This document shows, piece by piece, positions 1-12,970 of a DNA stretch of 64,000 nt (positions within the stretch are counted from its first letter, which is position 1; the number at the start of each line of letters is the position of its first letter). Below the pieces are notes generated by a model that saw only the letters and a program-made list of their open reading frames with translations, was not told where the DNA came from and ran no database searches. Both the position numbers and the translations under genes were made by a program. Source of the stretch: Tilletia caries (lineage: Eukaryota; Basidiomycota; Exobasidiomycetes; Tilletiales; Tilletiaceae); the NCBI GenBank assembly GCA_032718865.1, contig JALUTQ010000005.1, forward strand, positions 1,364,001-1,428,000. The letters are read 5' to 3'.

Positions 1-1
1 C

Positions 2-2370
2 ATCTTGGAGGCGGAGATCCTGCGACAGCAACGGCGTGCTCAAGGCAGGGAGACCAGCGAGGACAGTGCCGATGAAAGGATACAGGCGGAGGCGAAGCGG
101 AGACTTCAGGAGGAAGCGGAGGCTCAAGCCAAAGCCAGGGACGAGGCAAGGAAAATGGATCTCGGCCAAAGGCAACACGCAGCTTTTGCAAAGATGCGGG
201 AAGACATCAAGGCTCAGCGGGCAGCACACGTTGCAGCAGCAGAAGCTGCAGAGGCCGCCGACCCTCTGGCTGGAGTATCTTCTAGCAAGAGGCCGAAAGG
301 AAACGGCCAATACCGGACCCCTTATGTCGTTTCAGATGATTCCGACCAGGAAGTGGAAATGCGCGAAGTCGATCCTAATCGATCTTCTTCTTCTGCGCCA
401 AGCTCAAACCCGACCACATCCCATTCCTCGGCGGGATCTCAGGTGCCGATGCCGGGCAGCTTCCATCCGGGTATGTTTGCGGACGTTTTCAAGGCTTCTC
501 CGAGTAATCCCGGTTTCCAGAAGAATGCCGACAGACCGACGTCGGTGGTCACCATCAGTGACAGCGATGAGGAGTACCAGATCGTCGGTGAGAAGCGGAG
601 TAACAACGGCAAGGAACGGATGCAGGAGGACTACCGAGCTGAGCTACCGACCGACGAGGATGCAGATGGCGACGATGGCTCATTCACCACGGCTCGTGAC
701 GCCGCCAACCAAGGGGATCCGCTCGGTGACGAGACGGAGAGCGAAATCGACGAACTTGACGACGACATCAATGATGATCCAATTTCAGGTATTTCGTCAG
801 GCGCCAATGGCTCCGGACCCTCTCGAGGTGCTGCTCAGCATCAGCAGCCAGAAAACGTACAGAATGCTGATGGCGGGATGGACGACGATGTCGCCATGGG
901 CTCGGCCTCGACCAGCCGCATTTCTTCTAATGATGGCAGAATGCCAATGCCGTTCCCATTCATGGCTGCTCCAGGACCAGCTACAGGTCATCCATCAGGT
1001 TCAGAAGCAGACGAACGAGTTCGCTGGCACGCCGTCGACAAGGAGCAAGTTTCCTCCAACCCTGCGCCCTCCCAACAGCTGCCGTCGGTACACGATCAAA
1101 GAAATCGAAGACGGTCGACACTTACTGAGGCCTTCCTTGCCGAAATGGCTAGTCCGGCGAAGAAGGTCCGAATGGATCCCGGTCCATCAATACCCGGTCC
1201 GTCGATGCCTACCCCGGCTACCGATTCTCCGTTTGCAGCGTTCAACCCGTCTTCCTCCTCAAAATCCTCGGGCTACCGACAGTACCTCGACTCTGACCTG
1301 GACGATGGAGAGACAGAAGCCTCGAACGCTTGGTTCCAATCTTCCGTGGCTCAGTCGGGCGGAGGCCGTGCCCCCACTACTGTGCATTCGGATCGCTCGA
1401 AGGCAAAGATAACTCCAGCGACGCGAGAGAGAAGGGCGGGGAAGAAGAAGCAGCAGCAGCAAGAGGGCGCAGGTGAAGCCAGCAATGCCACTGGCATGTT
1501 TGCTCAGGCTGGGCAAAACCATAGCCATTCGGGCATGTCCTCGGCAGAGCCTGTAGAACGAATGGTAAGTAATTTCGCTGTGAGCTGAAGCATGTTAAAA
1601 AAGATTGAGTTCTGACTCCGGTTCAACGTTTAACCTTCCGTTCACAGCAAGCTGAGGCGTCCACTTCCGAGCGCTTGCCGTCCTTTCCATCAAATCCGGC
1701 AGATCCTGACACGCCGACAGCAAACAGGACAACCCGGGCTCCACCTGATCAGACTCTCACTCCCTCTAAACGTCAAAAGCCAAACCCGTCTCCCTCGCCT
1801 GCACCTGCACCTGCGTCTACTTCTAATCCCACCCGAACAGCGCGAACGCCGTCGAAGCGGATAACGCGGTTTCAAATCCGAAAGAAGGAGGCAGCCGCGC
1901 AGGCAGCTGCCGTCGCCAAATCCGCCCCTGTTCTACCAACTGTTGCGGAAGAGAACTCTGCGTTGCCGTTCCGATCGTTGCACATCGCTCCGGACGCGAA
2001 AGGTGATGGACCTATGCTGGAGAGCGAACTGGCGCAAGGTCTTCGGATCGACCCTCGACCGCCCATGTTCCGACCTCCATCCAGTGCGAAACCCAGCTCG
2101 AGCGCTGGTCCCTCCTCTTCGCCGTTCCCATCGTCATCGAGCGCAACGCCGAAGCGAGCTCCAGTGACGATCAATCGAGCGAATGGCGGAATCGAACGGC
2201 GGCCGCGGCTTCCTGTTCATCACTCTGGTAACGTCGTGCCTCCGACCCCGTCGATGGCAGCCTTACCCTTCTGGGCTCCCCTGGGCTCGTCGCGTCCGGC
2301 CCCGGCAAGGCCGTCTGTGGTCAACCCTAGCGAGATCGGCGTTGTCGACGTCGAGATGACGGATGCCTGA
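2..2370 (+). CDS. Unrecognised disordered protein, 3' part (5' end outside window)
   Basis: The reading frame is open from the left edge, so the start codon lies outside. Exon 1 ends at 1564; a GTAAGT donor and TTCACAG acceptor give an 83-nt phase-0 intron (1565-1647), and exon 2 runs to a TGA at 2368-2370. The visible N-terminal part is a charged, Ala/Glu/Arg/Gln-rich helix or coiled coil (codons to about 80). The rest is low complexity: Ser/Pro-rich stretches, acidic patches (DSDQEVEM, SDSDEE, ESEIDELDDDIND) and basic clusters such as KRITRFQIRKKE. The acidic-Ser patches resemble CK2 sites or SUMO-interacting motifs, but that is inference. No catalytic domain is visible in this part, so no function is assigned. 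Confidence 0.75.
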
Positions 2371-4016
2371 TCAAAGTCGACCCTCCCGATGGCACGTCAA
2401 AGGCCCAGCCGGCGGGCACTGCCCTGTGCGCATCAAGATCTTCTCGACCCTTTCCCCTTTTTTGAAGGCTCGGAGGTCATCCCTTCGTGCCGAATCTGAA
2501 CATGTATCAACAGCTTCCGCATCGCAGCTCCCAACCTCAAATTCCCTCAAACTTGTCAAGGTCGATCCTTTCCCCCTTCCCTCTATATCGAGCCGGGTCT
2601 TCTGCCCATCACGTTCATCATTATGTCAACCTTCCAGAGGATGATGCGCAGACGATCCCTTTCTTCTTGCCCACCCGCTTTGGGAACACGAATGGATGCC
2701 GCTGACACAGCGCGTCCTGTGCCTCCGCCGGCATCGAGCATTGAAGCGCTCATGAGCTCGTGCTCTCCAGCACAGATGGCGGCACAGCATGCGATGGCGA
2801 AGTGTTCGATGGACTTCCCAGTCCCGCATGCTGACATGATCGATGGTCCATGCTCGCAAGCACGCGGGTCGCAAGGTCTTCTTCCTGTCACGCCGGCGGC
2901 CTGTGCGACCTGCGCCGTGAGCTAATATCCCGACTCCCGATTTTGATGCTGGTTCATGGAACCTGCCAAAGTGGTGCCAAGCTTGAGGCTGCAGGCACGA
3001 GATGAAGCGGGGAAGCAGATGAGACCGAGACGGAAATATTAATAAGCAGAGCTCCGAGCTCCGAGCTCCGCCTGTCCAAATCTGACCTGCGCTGCTTTGT
3101 CGATCGTGATGTTCTGATCCGACGCTGACCAACAACAGTAAGTAGTGCGAAGCGTGCAGCCAGCACTCAGAGCGTCTCAGCAGCGCGGCGTGCTCATCGC
3201 CATGCACATGGCGCCTTGCTTCTTGGCCCCTGCTGAATCATGGACGAAAGAGCCAAGCCTGGGGCAGTGCAACTGTGACCACCTCCTGCGGCCATCATCT
3301 CACCTTCGACGTGCCCTCGGTGCGGAACTGCTGCCATTCTTGTATGTGAATCCCGCATCATCGTTCCTGCCAGGGATCGTCATTCCCGGTTGGCGTGCTC
3401 GTGCTCGTGCGCATGCGCTCAGCGCTCAGCGAGTCTCGGCGCTGGGACACGTCAATAATCCCGCAACCAAGAATTCTCAACGGTACCGCCGCTTGAGATC
3501 ACCCATTCCAGCGGGTGCCGTTCGGATGAGGTGCAGAGCCACGCCGAGCACACCCAAGGGCCAAGCGCAAGCGGCGGGACTGCGCTGCGGGAGCGGCAGC
3601 CAGAAGCTTTGCCTTGATGTCCGCTCGATGGTGATGCCATTGTGCATTTCCTCATCGTGCTGGTCTCCCACCTCTTTCTCACCGCTCACCGCATCGAAGT
3701 TCTCGCATCTGACCCATGCCTCGATGTCTCATCGCCATACGCCATGGGCATGAGCAATGAGCAGTGCAGCAGTGATCCTTCGGGCAATTCTTGGCAGGCC
3801 GCTGACTGCTGATCCTTCTGTCCCGCCCAGTACACTGCACAGGCGTCCAAAGTGACCAGCTGACATCTTCGTCCTTATAAGAAGCACCCACCCAACCCCC
3901 TCTCTAACCATCTCTCTCTCCCCACGCCTTCTACTTTGCTCTTCCGCGATCTATAATCTTCTTCCTCACCACTACCAGCACTCCTAGTCAGCTTCACCTT
4001 TCAACCCTTCCTCAGC
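2371..4016. other. Intergenic, no supported gene
   Basis: This 1.6-kb stretch has scattered open frames but none with convincing protein character. It holds a triplicated GAGCTCC motif near 3049-3070 and a TATAAG box near 3876, about 140 bp before the fasciclin gene start, followed by a C/T-rich leader typical of highly expressed fungal genes. Confidence 0.5.
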
Positions 4017-5220
4017 ATGAAGTTCTCACTCGCAACCGCCGCCGCTGTTCTCCTCAGCACCGCCCCCGCTGCCCTGGCTCAGGATGTAAACACCACCGCC
4101 TACGCGACCGGTCTCCTTGCGGCCCTCAACGCCAACGGCCTCACTGCCCTCTCCGGCCTTGCTGCCAAGATCAACACGAAGCTGCTCCCCGCTCTCGCGG
4201 CCAACATCGGGCGCAACCTCACCGTGCTTGCGCCTTCCAACGCCGCCATCGCCGCCCTCGGCAACAACCTCTCGGACGATGACATCTTCAATGTCATCAC
4301 CTACCACATTCTCAACGGGACGTTCAACAACAACCAGAGCGACGCCGTCGTGATTGCCCCCACTGCTCTCACGGCCTCGTCCCTGGTTTCCCTCCCGGCC
4401 GGCCGCCCCCAGGTTGTCGTCCTTGCCAAGTTCGAGAACGGCACCACCTACGTCAAGGAGCCCCTCAACAACCTGACCTTTGTCCAGTCTGCCATCAACG
4501 GTGTTCAGTACCAAAACTTGCTTGGTGAGTAGAAACTGCAATTTGTGCATCATCAGCATGTAGCTAACCAATTTCTGAATCTTACCCTCAGTCCGCCCTG
4601 TTAACCAGGTGCTCACCGTCCCCGGCAACCTCACCAGCCTGGCCACAAAGGCCGGCCTGACCCAGCTCGCCCAGCTCCTCACCACCGCGAGCCTTCTGCA
4701 GCCCCTTGAGAACGCCAAGACCGGTCTTACTATCTTCGCGCCCACCAACGCCGCCATCGAGGCCATCCAGTCGACAGCTTCAACATTGAACAACACCCAG
4801 CTCCAGGCCCTCCTCTCGCAACACGTCCTGAACGGAAGCGTCGTGTACTCCAACGCCATCGGCGACTCCGCGGTCAACGCTGCCGGCCAGACTCTGTCCT
4901 TCACCAAGAACAATACCGGTGTCTTTGTCAAGCTCGCCAACACCACCGCCAAGATCACCCAGACTAACATCCTCTTCCGTGGTGGTGTTGTGCACACCAT
5001 TGACCAGGTGCTCGTCGACACTGCTACCAACCCCACCGCTGCCAACGACGCTTTCTCCACCGCTGCCACTGCGGGCCCCACCCCTACCGCTGGCGGCAAC
5101 AACGGCAGCGGCGGTAACGGCGGCAACGGTGGCAGCAGCGCTGCTGCCCCCGGCTCCAAGGTCGGCGCGGGTCTCCTCGCCCTGACTCTCGTCGCCTCCG
5201 GTGTCTACGTTCTTCTTTGA
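4017..5220 (+). CDS. Secreted GPI-type protein with two fasciclin (FAS1) domains
   Basis: A 378-residue protein in two exons: 4017-4524 and 4592-5220, split by a 67-nt intron with a GTGAGT donor, GCTAACC branch site and CAG acceptor. It starts with a signal peptide (MKFSLATAAAVLLSTAPAALA). Two FAS1 repeats follow, about residues 22-170 and 175-320, each with the family signatures TVLAPSNAAIAAL / TIFAPTNAAIEAI and a distal YHILNGTF / QHVLNGSV block. A Gly/Asn/Ser-rich linker leads to a hydrophobic C-terminus without a charged tail, fitting a GPI attachment signal. FAS1 proteins act at the cell surface in adhesion or wall association; the exact ligand is unknown. Many N-x-S/T sequons are present. 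The strong TATA box and C/T leader suggest high expression. Confidence 0.9.
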
Positions 5221-5647
5221 AGCGGAGGACTTCCCTTCTTTGCTTCTTTGATCTCATGATACCACCCCCCACTCCCACGAACCCCCACTACCATTCACTC
5301 TCCAATCTGCCCTTCCCCAATGTGTATAGTTGTTATGGTGTAGGAACGAAAAATGAACATTTGCAATTATGTCTATCCTCCATCAGACGTGTGCTCAAAA
5401 AGTTTCTATAGCTTGACATGCTTGTGCATTCCTCAACGCGCGTTTGGAAGTTTGGAAGCCAAATCTCCAGTTCATGATGGTTGAAGACGACCTCAGAGTT
5501 TAACGCTGCGAAAGGGGACCCAAACGAATTCCGGTCAGTCCATTGAGAAGCGATTCGGTCTTTCGGTCACGCGCAATGGACGTACCCTGATGGTCGAAAG
5601 AACAGGACGAGGTGGAAGCAAAGATGAATAAGAGGGCCGAAGTCAAT
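5221..5647. other. Intergenic, convergent 3' flanks
   Basis: Between the fasciclin stop and the COQ5 3' end on the other strand. It holds only probable 3' UTR sequence. A minus-strand continuation of COQ5 by one more splice, ending near 5570, is possible (see COQ5). Confidence 0.4.
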
Positions 5648-7097
5648 TCATGCACGCATCGAGACTGTCAAATTCGTGCCGATGAACTTACCCATCCACA
5701 TGGTTGCGATCCCAAGGGTCAAGTCTTCCCACGTCCCCCGAACGTCCCCGTCATCGCGCGCGTGCTGGTCCCCAGGAGCCCGCTGCCTGACACCTAATCG
5801 CTGAGCAGCCTTCTCCAACTCTTTGGTGATCTGGTTGGACCCGTCGAGAGCACGGTTGTTCCCCATCGGCCCGAATCCGAGAGCGGCGGCTGCGGGTGAG
5901 CCGGGCAGTTCGAAGCCTGCGTTGCGGACCATTCTTGCGAATTGGGGCTGGGTGGGGAAGCGTTCGATGGACTCGATTAGGTATTGATAGGAGTCGCGGT
6001 CGCCGGCGAGGATATGGCCGAGGGAAGGGATGAAGGTGAAAGAGTACTGCCGGTACAACCTGTGGAAGTAAAAACCTCAATTATTAGAGAACGGTTTATA
6101 TATGAAATGATGGAGAGAGAAAGAAAGGTTCATAGGTACGTACTCAGCGAGAAGCGGGACGTTAACCTTGCCAAATTCAAGGCATGCGAAGACTCCACCG
6201 GGCTTAAGGACGCGGTAGGCTTCTTCCAGGACGCGATCGATGTGTGTACAATTCCGAATGCCGAAGGCAATGGTGTAGAGGTCGACCGAGTTGTCCGGGA
6301 TGGGTTTGCTCTCAAGCGGCGGGATTCCAAACGAGGCCGGGGCAATAGGAACGGTCATGGTACCACCCAAGGTCTCTGCATTTCCCAGCCGGAAGTCGAT
6401 CTGAGGCGTATTCCAGTACATGGTCTTCTTGATCCTCCTCTGACCCTCCCAGAGCATTTTGGGATTAATGTCGAGCATGGTGACCTTGATGTCTCGATCG
6501 CCGTGTGTTTCGCGAGCATGGTCAAGGAGTCGGAGGGCAATGTCACCGGTGCCGCCGGCGACGTCGAGGCAGTGGATACCGGAGCGTGGGTCGAGAGTCT
6601 TGACGAAGTGGTCCTTCCAGAGTCGGTGGATGCCGAGGGACATGGCGTCGTTCATGAGGTCGTAGGACGAGGCAACGGAGGAGAAGACTCCTCCCACTTA
6701 TTTGGCCCAAAAATGAAGCATTGGAGGAGGTAGACAGAGAGTCAGCCAGTCGCTATGAATGCTTTGTATGAGCATTTCACTCACCCAGAGTTTCTTTATC
6801 GTCTCGCGCCATATCTTTGAATCCGAAATGGGTCGTCCCACTGGAAGAAGCAGAGGAGGGCGTCTCTCTCCTGTCCGAAGAGGAGGACGAGTTCGACACA
6901 TTCAGGAAGACGGATCCTTGTGAGAAGAAGCGACTCGTACTTGTCCTACCCGCATTCGAACGCTCGGAAGAAAGCTGGACGGGTCGGGTTGGCAGCAGAA
7001 GTGGCAACCGAGAGACTGCTGCGATCTGTGTTGAAGACGGAGCGCAAGACCGCACAGCATTCGAAAGAGCGCCGGAGCGGAAGCCTCGGAGCGCCAT
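5648..7097 (-). CDS. COQ5: COQ5, ubiquinone biosynthesis C-methyltransferase (UbiE family), mitochondrial
   Basis: Three exons on the minus strand: 7097-6785, 6696-6144 and 6059-5648, joined by 88-nt and 84-nt GT-AG introns whose phases fit. Family landmarks are [20 protein letters not shown] at the start of the domain, the SAM-binding [15 protein letters not shown], the post-[32 protein letters not shown] and [13 protein letters not shown]. The N-terminal 100 residues are Ser/Arg-rich with few acids, as expected for a mitochondrial presequence. The enzyme methylates the benzoquinol ring in coenzyme Q synthesis at the inner membrane. The last residues are uncertain: the frame ends at 5648 after TMWMGKF, but a GTAAGT just inside it could splice to a short final exon near 5570. 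It is divergent from CUL1. Confidence 0.92.
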
Positions 7098-7583
7098 GAC
7101 TACTGGATCACTAAGCAACGCACCTGAATCGTCGACACGATGATGTTCTGGAAAAGTTGTGAAATGTCGTTGCTGACGGCGAAGGTCGGGAAGGGAAAGG
7201 ACGGTTGTGTTGTCGGATCGACAGCCGTGCGCTTGTGCTCCGCCTCTCGAGGACCAAGCCAACACGCTGAGTGCACAGTCGGGGATGGTGTCGCGGCCGC
7301 GTCCTCAGCCTGTCCTCGACCACGAGTCACGACCACCCACCCGCCCTCGACAGCAAGCTCAGCGCTCCCTCCCTTGGGCTTGATCCTGCACTACTTCAGC
7401 TCGAAACGTGCTGCCATAGGAAGCTCCCAAGCACCCGCAGAGCAAATCGAACCAGCATTTAATCCGACCTCAGCGTCTCGGTCGCGAACTTCCCTCATTC
7501 GAGAAGGATATACATACGTGTAGCCTGTTACAATAACAGCAACAGACCCAGGCCCGACTTCCAGCATCTCGATTCTGCCAGAT
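7098..7583. promoter_or_regulatory. Divergent promoter region between COQ5 and CUL1
   Basis: A 486-bp interval separates the two start codons. No canonical TATA box is evident, and both genes must take their promoters from it. Open frames here lack protein features. Confidence 0.5.
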
Positions 7584-10500
7584 ATGCCGATCTCAGCAGC
7601 TGACAAGGGCAAGGCGCCTGCCTCGTCTGTGCCCGACATTGCGGTCGAGCTGGATGCCGAGTGAGTTCCATATCGCCGGCGTTATCCTGAAATCACAGCG
7701 CTTTGGCTCTGTGCGCGCGCGCTATGGCAGCTGATTTATCTTTACTCTCCTACCTGCTCCCCCGCGCACACAGAATCCAAGAAACCTGGGACATAATCGA
7801 GCCAGGCCTTAACACCATCGTGAGTTTCTTTGCACTGCTTGTCATAGATTCTGATTCGCCGAGTGTTCTGACAATTCCTTTCATGATTCGATTTCAGATG
7901 ACAAACTTCAAGACTGGCCTTACCTTCGATCTCTACATGGACTACTACACCGTCGCTCACAGCTACTGTGCAGTCAAGGGCAACGCAGCGGCCTCATATT
8001 GTCAGTCTCATGCGCATTGCTCGTGCTGGGAACGCCTTCCATCCCGCTCACTTTTAAGCTTTTCTTTCCCTCTCGTGTTCACAGCTATCGGAGGGGCTGC
8101 GGGGCAGGGCATGGGTCTCATTCGTGGTGAGCCGCTGTACCTATGCATCGACCACTATTTCGCCCAGCATCTCGAAGCCAGCAAAGAGGTAAGTCTGTCT
8201 TCATCTGCGCCGCGCATGTCTTTCACCGCTCACGCTTGTGTGCCTCTTTTTTCCGCTGCTTCTTTCCCGGCTATGTCTGTACTTTTACATTTGCCAGGGC
8301 TCCAACGGACTCTCAGACGAACCTCTGCTCCGATTTTACGCGTCCGAGTGGGCGCGCTACTGCCGAGGCGCCGGCATTGTCAAAAACATCTTTTCCTACT
8401 TGGACCGGCACTGGATCAAGACCACAAGAGAGAACGGGAGGAAGGACGTCTATGCGGTGTACACGGTACGTTGTCATGCGAGCTAATTCTGTGCAAGTCG
8501 CGAGATTGAGGACAACTGACACTCACCCATACTGTTTCGACACCCTGCGCGCGTGCTATCATGTAGCTGGCATTGGTCAAGTGGAAGGAGTGCATGCTCA
8601 GCCACGTTCAGCACAACTTACGGCTCACCCAGGCCATTCTCAAGCAAATCGAGAAACAACGAGACGGTGACGCGATCGACTCGTCGTTGTTGAAGACCGT
8701 TATTAGCAGCTTCGGTGAGTATTGGGTTCTGCCGCCTTCCATTCTCGCACGTTTGAACCGATTTTGCTGAACCTGTGTCGGTCTGCTCAATTGGCCCTCT
8801 GTAGTATCTCTCGGCATTGATCAAAGCGATGGAAACAACGTCAACAGAGTCCAGCTTGAATTGTACCGCTCCGACTTTGAGCAGCCATTCATTGGCGCAA
8901 CACAGGCCTACTACGAGCGGGAGTCGACCTCCTTCGTGACTGCAAACACGGTCGTCGACTACATGAAGAAGGCAGAGGCGCGTCTGAAGGAGGAGGACGA
9001 TCGGATCGAGCTCTATATGAACTCGAACAGTCGAGGGAAGGTAAGCATGGACCTAGAGCATCATTCGCGTTCTCTTGAAGTCTGGCTGACGTAGGTCTCT
9101 ATCCGATTGGCTCAAATAGCTTATTCCGGTGTGCGAGTGGGTGTTGATTCACGGTCACCGGCAGTTGCTCTGGGACGAGTTCCAAAATTTGCTGGACGGA
9201 GAGAAGAGGGAAGGTGAGTACTTCCTTCAAGTCTCGTCGTACACCGCAAACATCTCGTCGTTGACCTGATACTCACTTTTCCATCCGACGTCCTCAGATC
9301 TGTCACGCATGTACTTGCTGCTGCAACGACTGCCAAACTCGGAAGGCTTCCTGCCCTTGTTGGACATATTCGAAGCACATGTCAAGCAACAAGGTCTTGC
9401 GGCCGTGGAGAAGGCCGCGGGCGCCAACCCTGAGAACATTGTAAGTTCATTCGATGTCGAGCTACGTCTGCTAATCGTGATTCAATACTCAAATGTTCCA
9501 TGTGTTAAACAGGAACCCGAAGCCTATGTAGAGGCATTACTACAGGTCCACACGCAGAATGTCAGCGTTGTGAACGAGGCGTTGCGCGGGGATCCTGCGT
9601 TCTTGGCTGCCATGGACAAGGCGTGCAGATCGTTTATCAATCGCAACAAAGCTACTGGGACGGCCTCGACCAAGAGCCCTGAGTTGCTCGCCCGCCACAC
9701 GGACGCTCTGCTCAAGAAGAGTAACAAGAACGCTGCTGAGGCTAGCTTGGAGGAAGCATTGAATCAGATGGTGCGTGTTATTCGAAGTTTGGAACACTTT
9801 GCGGCTACCCAACACCTTACTGATGTCGTCTGTTCCGCTTTCAGATGATCTTGTTCAAATATCTGGAGGACAAGGACGTCTTCCAGAAGTTCTACGCACG
9901 CCACCTGGCAAGGCGTTTGGTGCACTTCACTTCAGCCTCGGACGATGCCGAGTCGAGCATGATTTCCAAACTCAAGGAGGCATGCGGATTCGAGTACACC
10001 CAAAAGCTGGCGCGCATGTTTGCTGACATGGACGTCAGCAAGGGCCTGAACGACAAGTTCAAGGAGAAGATGACGGCCACACACGACAAGGCCGAGCTCG
10101 ACATTGACTTCTACTGTCTCGTCCTCGCCAATGGCGTCTGGCCTCTCCAGCAGGGCACGACGGAGTTCCTGATTCCTGCGGAGCTGCAGCCGACGTACAA
10201 GCGGTTCGAAGGCTTCTACGCGAACCAGCACTCGGGTCGTAAGCTGCAGTGGTGCTGGCACATGTCGCGGAACGAGATCCGGACGAACGGCTACAACCAG
10301 AAGTATGTGCTTCAGGTGTCTTCGTCCCAGGCGGCCATCTTGCTCCAGTTCAACACGGGCGAGACGCTCACGTTTGACGAGATCCAGAAGGCGACGGGTT
10401 TGGATCAGAGCACGTTGAAGGGTAATATGGCCTTGTTGACGAAGGCTAAAGTCTTGCTGGAGGCGGATGATTCGTACTCGGTTAACACTGGTGAGTTTTC

Positions 10501-11155
10501 TCATGTTCTGCTTCGACTGTTGGACTGCCTGCGTGTGTATGATGTTGATCTGACAAGGGGGCTCTTGGGTGTTCCTTTGTTTTGGAACAGACTTCAAGTC
10601 GAAGAAGCTGCGGGTCAACCTCAACTTGCCGATCAAGTCGGAGCAGAAGACGGAGTCAAAGGACGTAATGAAGACGGTAGATGATGACCGACGTCTGCTG
10701 CTGGATGCCTGCATTGTCCGGTACGTTTCTGCCTTGCACTCCTTCAACCTCGCTTGTTGTCCCAATTGCTGAACCCTCGCATCTGTCTGACCCTCCACAA
10801 CAACAGAATCATGAAGTCGCGAAAGACGCTCAAGCACGCCCAGCTCATCCAGGAGGTGATCACTCTCATGGCTGCACGGTTCCAGCCTAAAGTGCCCGAG
10901 ATCAAGAAGGTGAGCTCTGACCATTCCTTCAGGCCGTTGTTTTCCTCTTCCACTTGGTTTTCTGACACCTCGCGGCGCCATGCTATCGCTTCTCCCAGGC
11001 CATCGACAGTCTGATCGACAAGGACTACCTGGAGCGAGTAGAAGATGCAAGAGACACGTGAGTCTGGTTCCTTCTCTTGATCTCGTGGCGCTGTCGTGGC
11101 AAGGAACTCATCACGACCCGTTTTTGCTCGCTGCAGCTATGCGTATGTGGCCTGA
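7584..11155 (+). CDS. CUL1: CUL1-type cullin, SCF ubiquitin ligase scaffold
   Basis: Fifteen exons reconstruct a full-length cullin. The start ATG (7584) opens [14 protein letters not shown]. The N-terminal cullin repeats carry the Skp1-side signature [12 protein letters not shown]. Later landmarks are [49 protein letters not shown] and [16 protein letters not shown], then [17 protein letters not shown] and [21 protein letters not shown] of the cullin-homology domain. The Nedd8 site is [13 protein letters not shown], split by an intron after IVR; the lysine after IM is the expected conjugation residue. A 16-nt last exon encodes the cullin tail YAYVA, stop 11153-11155. It scaffolds Skp1/F-box and Rbx1 in ubiquitination. 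The intron density (14) far exceeds its neighbours. Similarity runs closest to CUL1 rather than CUL3 or CUL4. Confidence 0.95.
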
Positions 11156-11636
11156 GCGGAGCTGTTTGCGAATACAACAGTTTCGACGCTCGGTCCCCCC
11201 TGTACCATGTGTGGGTCAAGTGGGCAGGCCTCGGTTGCACTTCCACGCCGGCAGGTTGAAAGCAAGTTTGCGATCACTTCGTCTGTATGCCCGTTCTCTT
11301 TCCGATGACGACTGAAGGGAAGATTAGGAGGCGGCCGCCGTATCACGCAAGCCGGCACGTGCGAGTGAAAAAGGGGGAATGGATGGATGCATCGAAATGG
11401 GGCCAGAGTGGCAGGATGAGGAATTGTGAAGGACAATAACAAGAGAGAATAGAGACTGAGTACGAGAGGAGCGGACAAACGAGTGTGTATGTGGACTAGA
11501 ACGATATGGATGTAGGTGACGGATGAGCGATCCTTGTACATGCTGATAGTCGACGGAAGCAGTCGCCCCTGAGTGGCAAGGGCGTACGCTTCAGTTCGGG
11601 AGGGTCGTAATGGCGCAAATAAGAGAAAAGTCTAGC
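11156..11636. other. Intergenic between convergent CUL1 and Kre9-like gene
   Basis: About 480 bp, likely both 3' UTRs. No supported gene. Confidence 0.5.
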
Positions 11637-12387
11637 TCAGAGCACCATCATGCCGAGCACCAGGCTCGCACCCAACCCAAGCGACGCAATTGCGAGAGGA
11701 GCACCGGTAGCCATGCGTGCGCCGGGACCCGCAGCCGACTTCTGGTTTGATGACGAAGCGGGCTTGAGGGTGGGCGCTACGCTGGGAGTGGTGGCCTTGG
11801 CTACGGAGGCTGATGAGACAATGGTGGAGAGACCGGTCGGGGGTGCGGCTGCGGAGGGGATGTCTGCTGCGCCCTTGTTGGTGTTGGTGATGGTGGAGTT
11901 CCAGGTGCCGGTCATGCCGGAGAGTGTGAAGCGGGCGGAGAAGGCGAGGGGCGCGGAGCCGTTGGCGGCGACGTTGGTGCCTTCGAAGCGGATGAAGCTG
12001 TCGGCACGAACAAACGTCAGTTCAGCATGCATGATGATAGGAGAAAGGGATTCAGGAGATGCGATGCACAACGTACTACTTGTCCGAGTTCGGTCCAGCC
12101 GTGGGATCAATCTTCCAGCTGCCGGAAGTCTTGGTGTTCTTGACGCCGCCCTTGAGCTCCTGGAGCCGGTACTGGACCTGAGAGGAGCCAGTGCAGAGGA
12201 AGACGTTGATGTCTCCGTACTGCTTGGTGGTGGGGACCTTGCCGTCGTCGACCCAGTTGACGTCGAGGGCCTCGCCTCCCTTTGCCTTGGTGGCTGCGAC
12301 GGGCGAGTGGACGACGATGTTCGCGAGCGCGGACTGGGCGGTCAGGGCGAGGACGGCGGCGGCCAGGGTGAGCCTGAGGTGCTGCAT
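11637..12387 (-). CDS. Kre9/Knh1-type GPI-anchored wall protein
   Basis: A 223-residue protein in two exons (12387-12077 and 11997-11637) with a 79-nt intron (GTACGT donor, GACAG acceptor, phase 2). Residues 1-22 are a signal peptide (MQHLRLTLAAAVLALTAQSALA). Residues 23-125 match the Ser/Thr-rich GPI family domain (Kre9/Knh1 N-terminal type): an opening IVVHSP, a central LDVNW and a closing Y-F-I-R-F-E strand. A Ser/Thr/Ala-rich stretch then leads to a hydrophobic tail (LAIASLGLGASLVLGMMVL) typical of GPI anchoring. Members act in cell-wall beta-glucan assembly or as surface proteins; the precise role here is not known. Confidence 0.85.
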
Positions 12388-12970
12388 GCTGTGCTGTGCT
12401 GTGTGTGAGTGGGAGAAACGAGTGTGTGTGTGAGAGAGAGTGAGAGAGTATTATGAGTGGAAAGCAGACAGAGCGAGTCGATGGTGGTGATGGTGATCAA
12501 CGCGAATCCAGGCTGGCGGCGGCGAGTCCAAGAAGGTCACAGCTGGAGTCGGAAAAATATTAAACCAGGCTAAATGCACAGCGTCATGCAGGCACTGCAG
12601 CAGTGTTCCAGCGCGGCAACTTAATCCAATAAAGCTCCTGTTCGGTCTTTGGGCCCGTTTTCTCTGTTCTCCGCTGCTGTCCGACACAAACGGCGTCAGA
12701 CCACAACAAGACTGAGTCCGTTTAGGGGTCTGGCCCGCTGGCCTCATAGGTGCTCAGTCGCTCAGACCCCTTCCCGGAGGGTCTGTGCTCATCAAGTCTC
12801 GACGATCGTGCCAAGCCCGCGTGCATCCGGATCACGGATGCAACGACCGTTGTCGGCTCGACATCGCCAATCTGCCTCGACCTTCCCAAATTCCGCAGGA
12901 CGAAAGGTGGCCTGCTCGCTGACCTTCATCGCTTCATCGTGTCCTTCCATATTTTGAGCTAGAGAAAACA
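12388..12970. promoter_or_regulatory. Divergent promoter region, Kre9-like gene and DUF952 gene
   Basis: A 583-bp interval. It has a GT/GA-rich leader next to the Kre9-like gene (12388-12450) and an AATATTAAA element near 12556. No gene is supported. Confidence 0.4.

Noticed and set aside
36..1412. Second plus-strand frame overlapping the first gene
   Set aside because: Arg/Ser-rich shadow; the other frame has the splice junction and acidic/basic blocks of a real protein.
3145..3753. 202-residue open frame in the intergenic region
   Set aside because: No homology-like pattern, promoter or splice support.
4026..5159. 377-residue open frame antisense to the fasciclin gene
   Set aside because: It mirrors biased codon use of the real gene; composition is Val/Gly/Ala-rich without domains, and it covers the sense intron without a break that makes sense.
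9932..11050. 372-residue open frame antisense to CUL1
   Set aside because: Sense exons encode unmistakable cullin motifs; the antisense frame has none.
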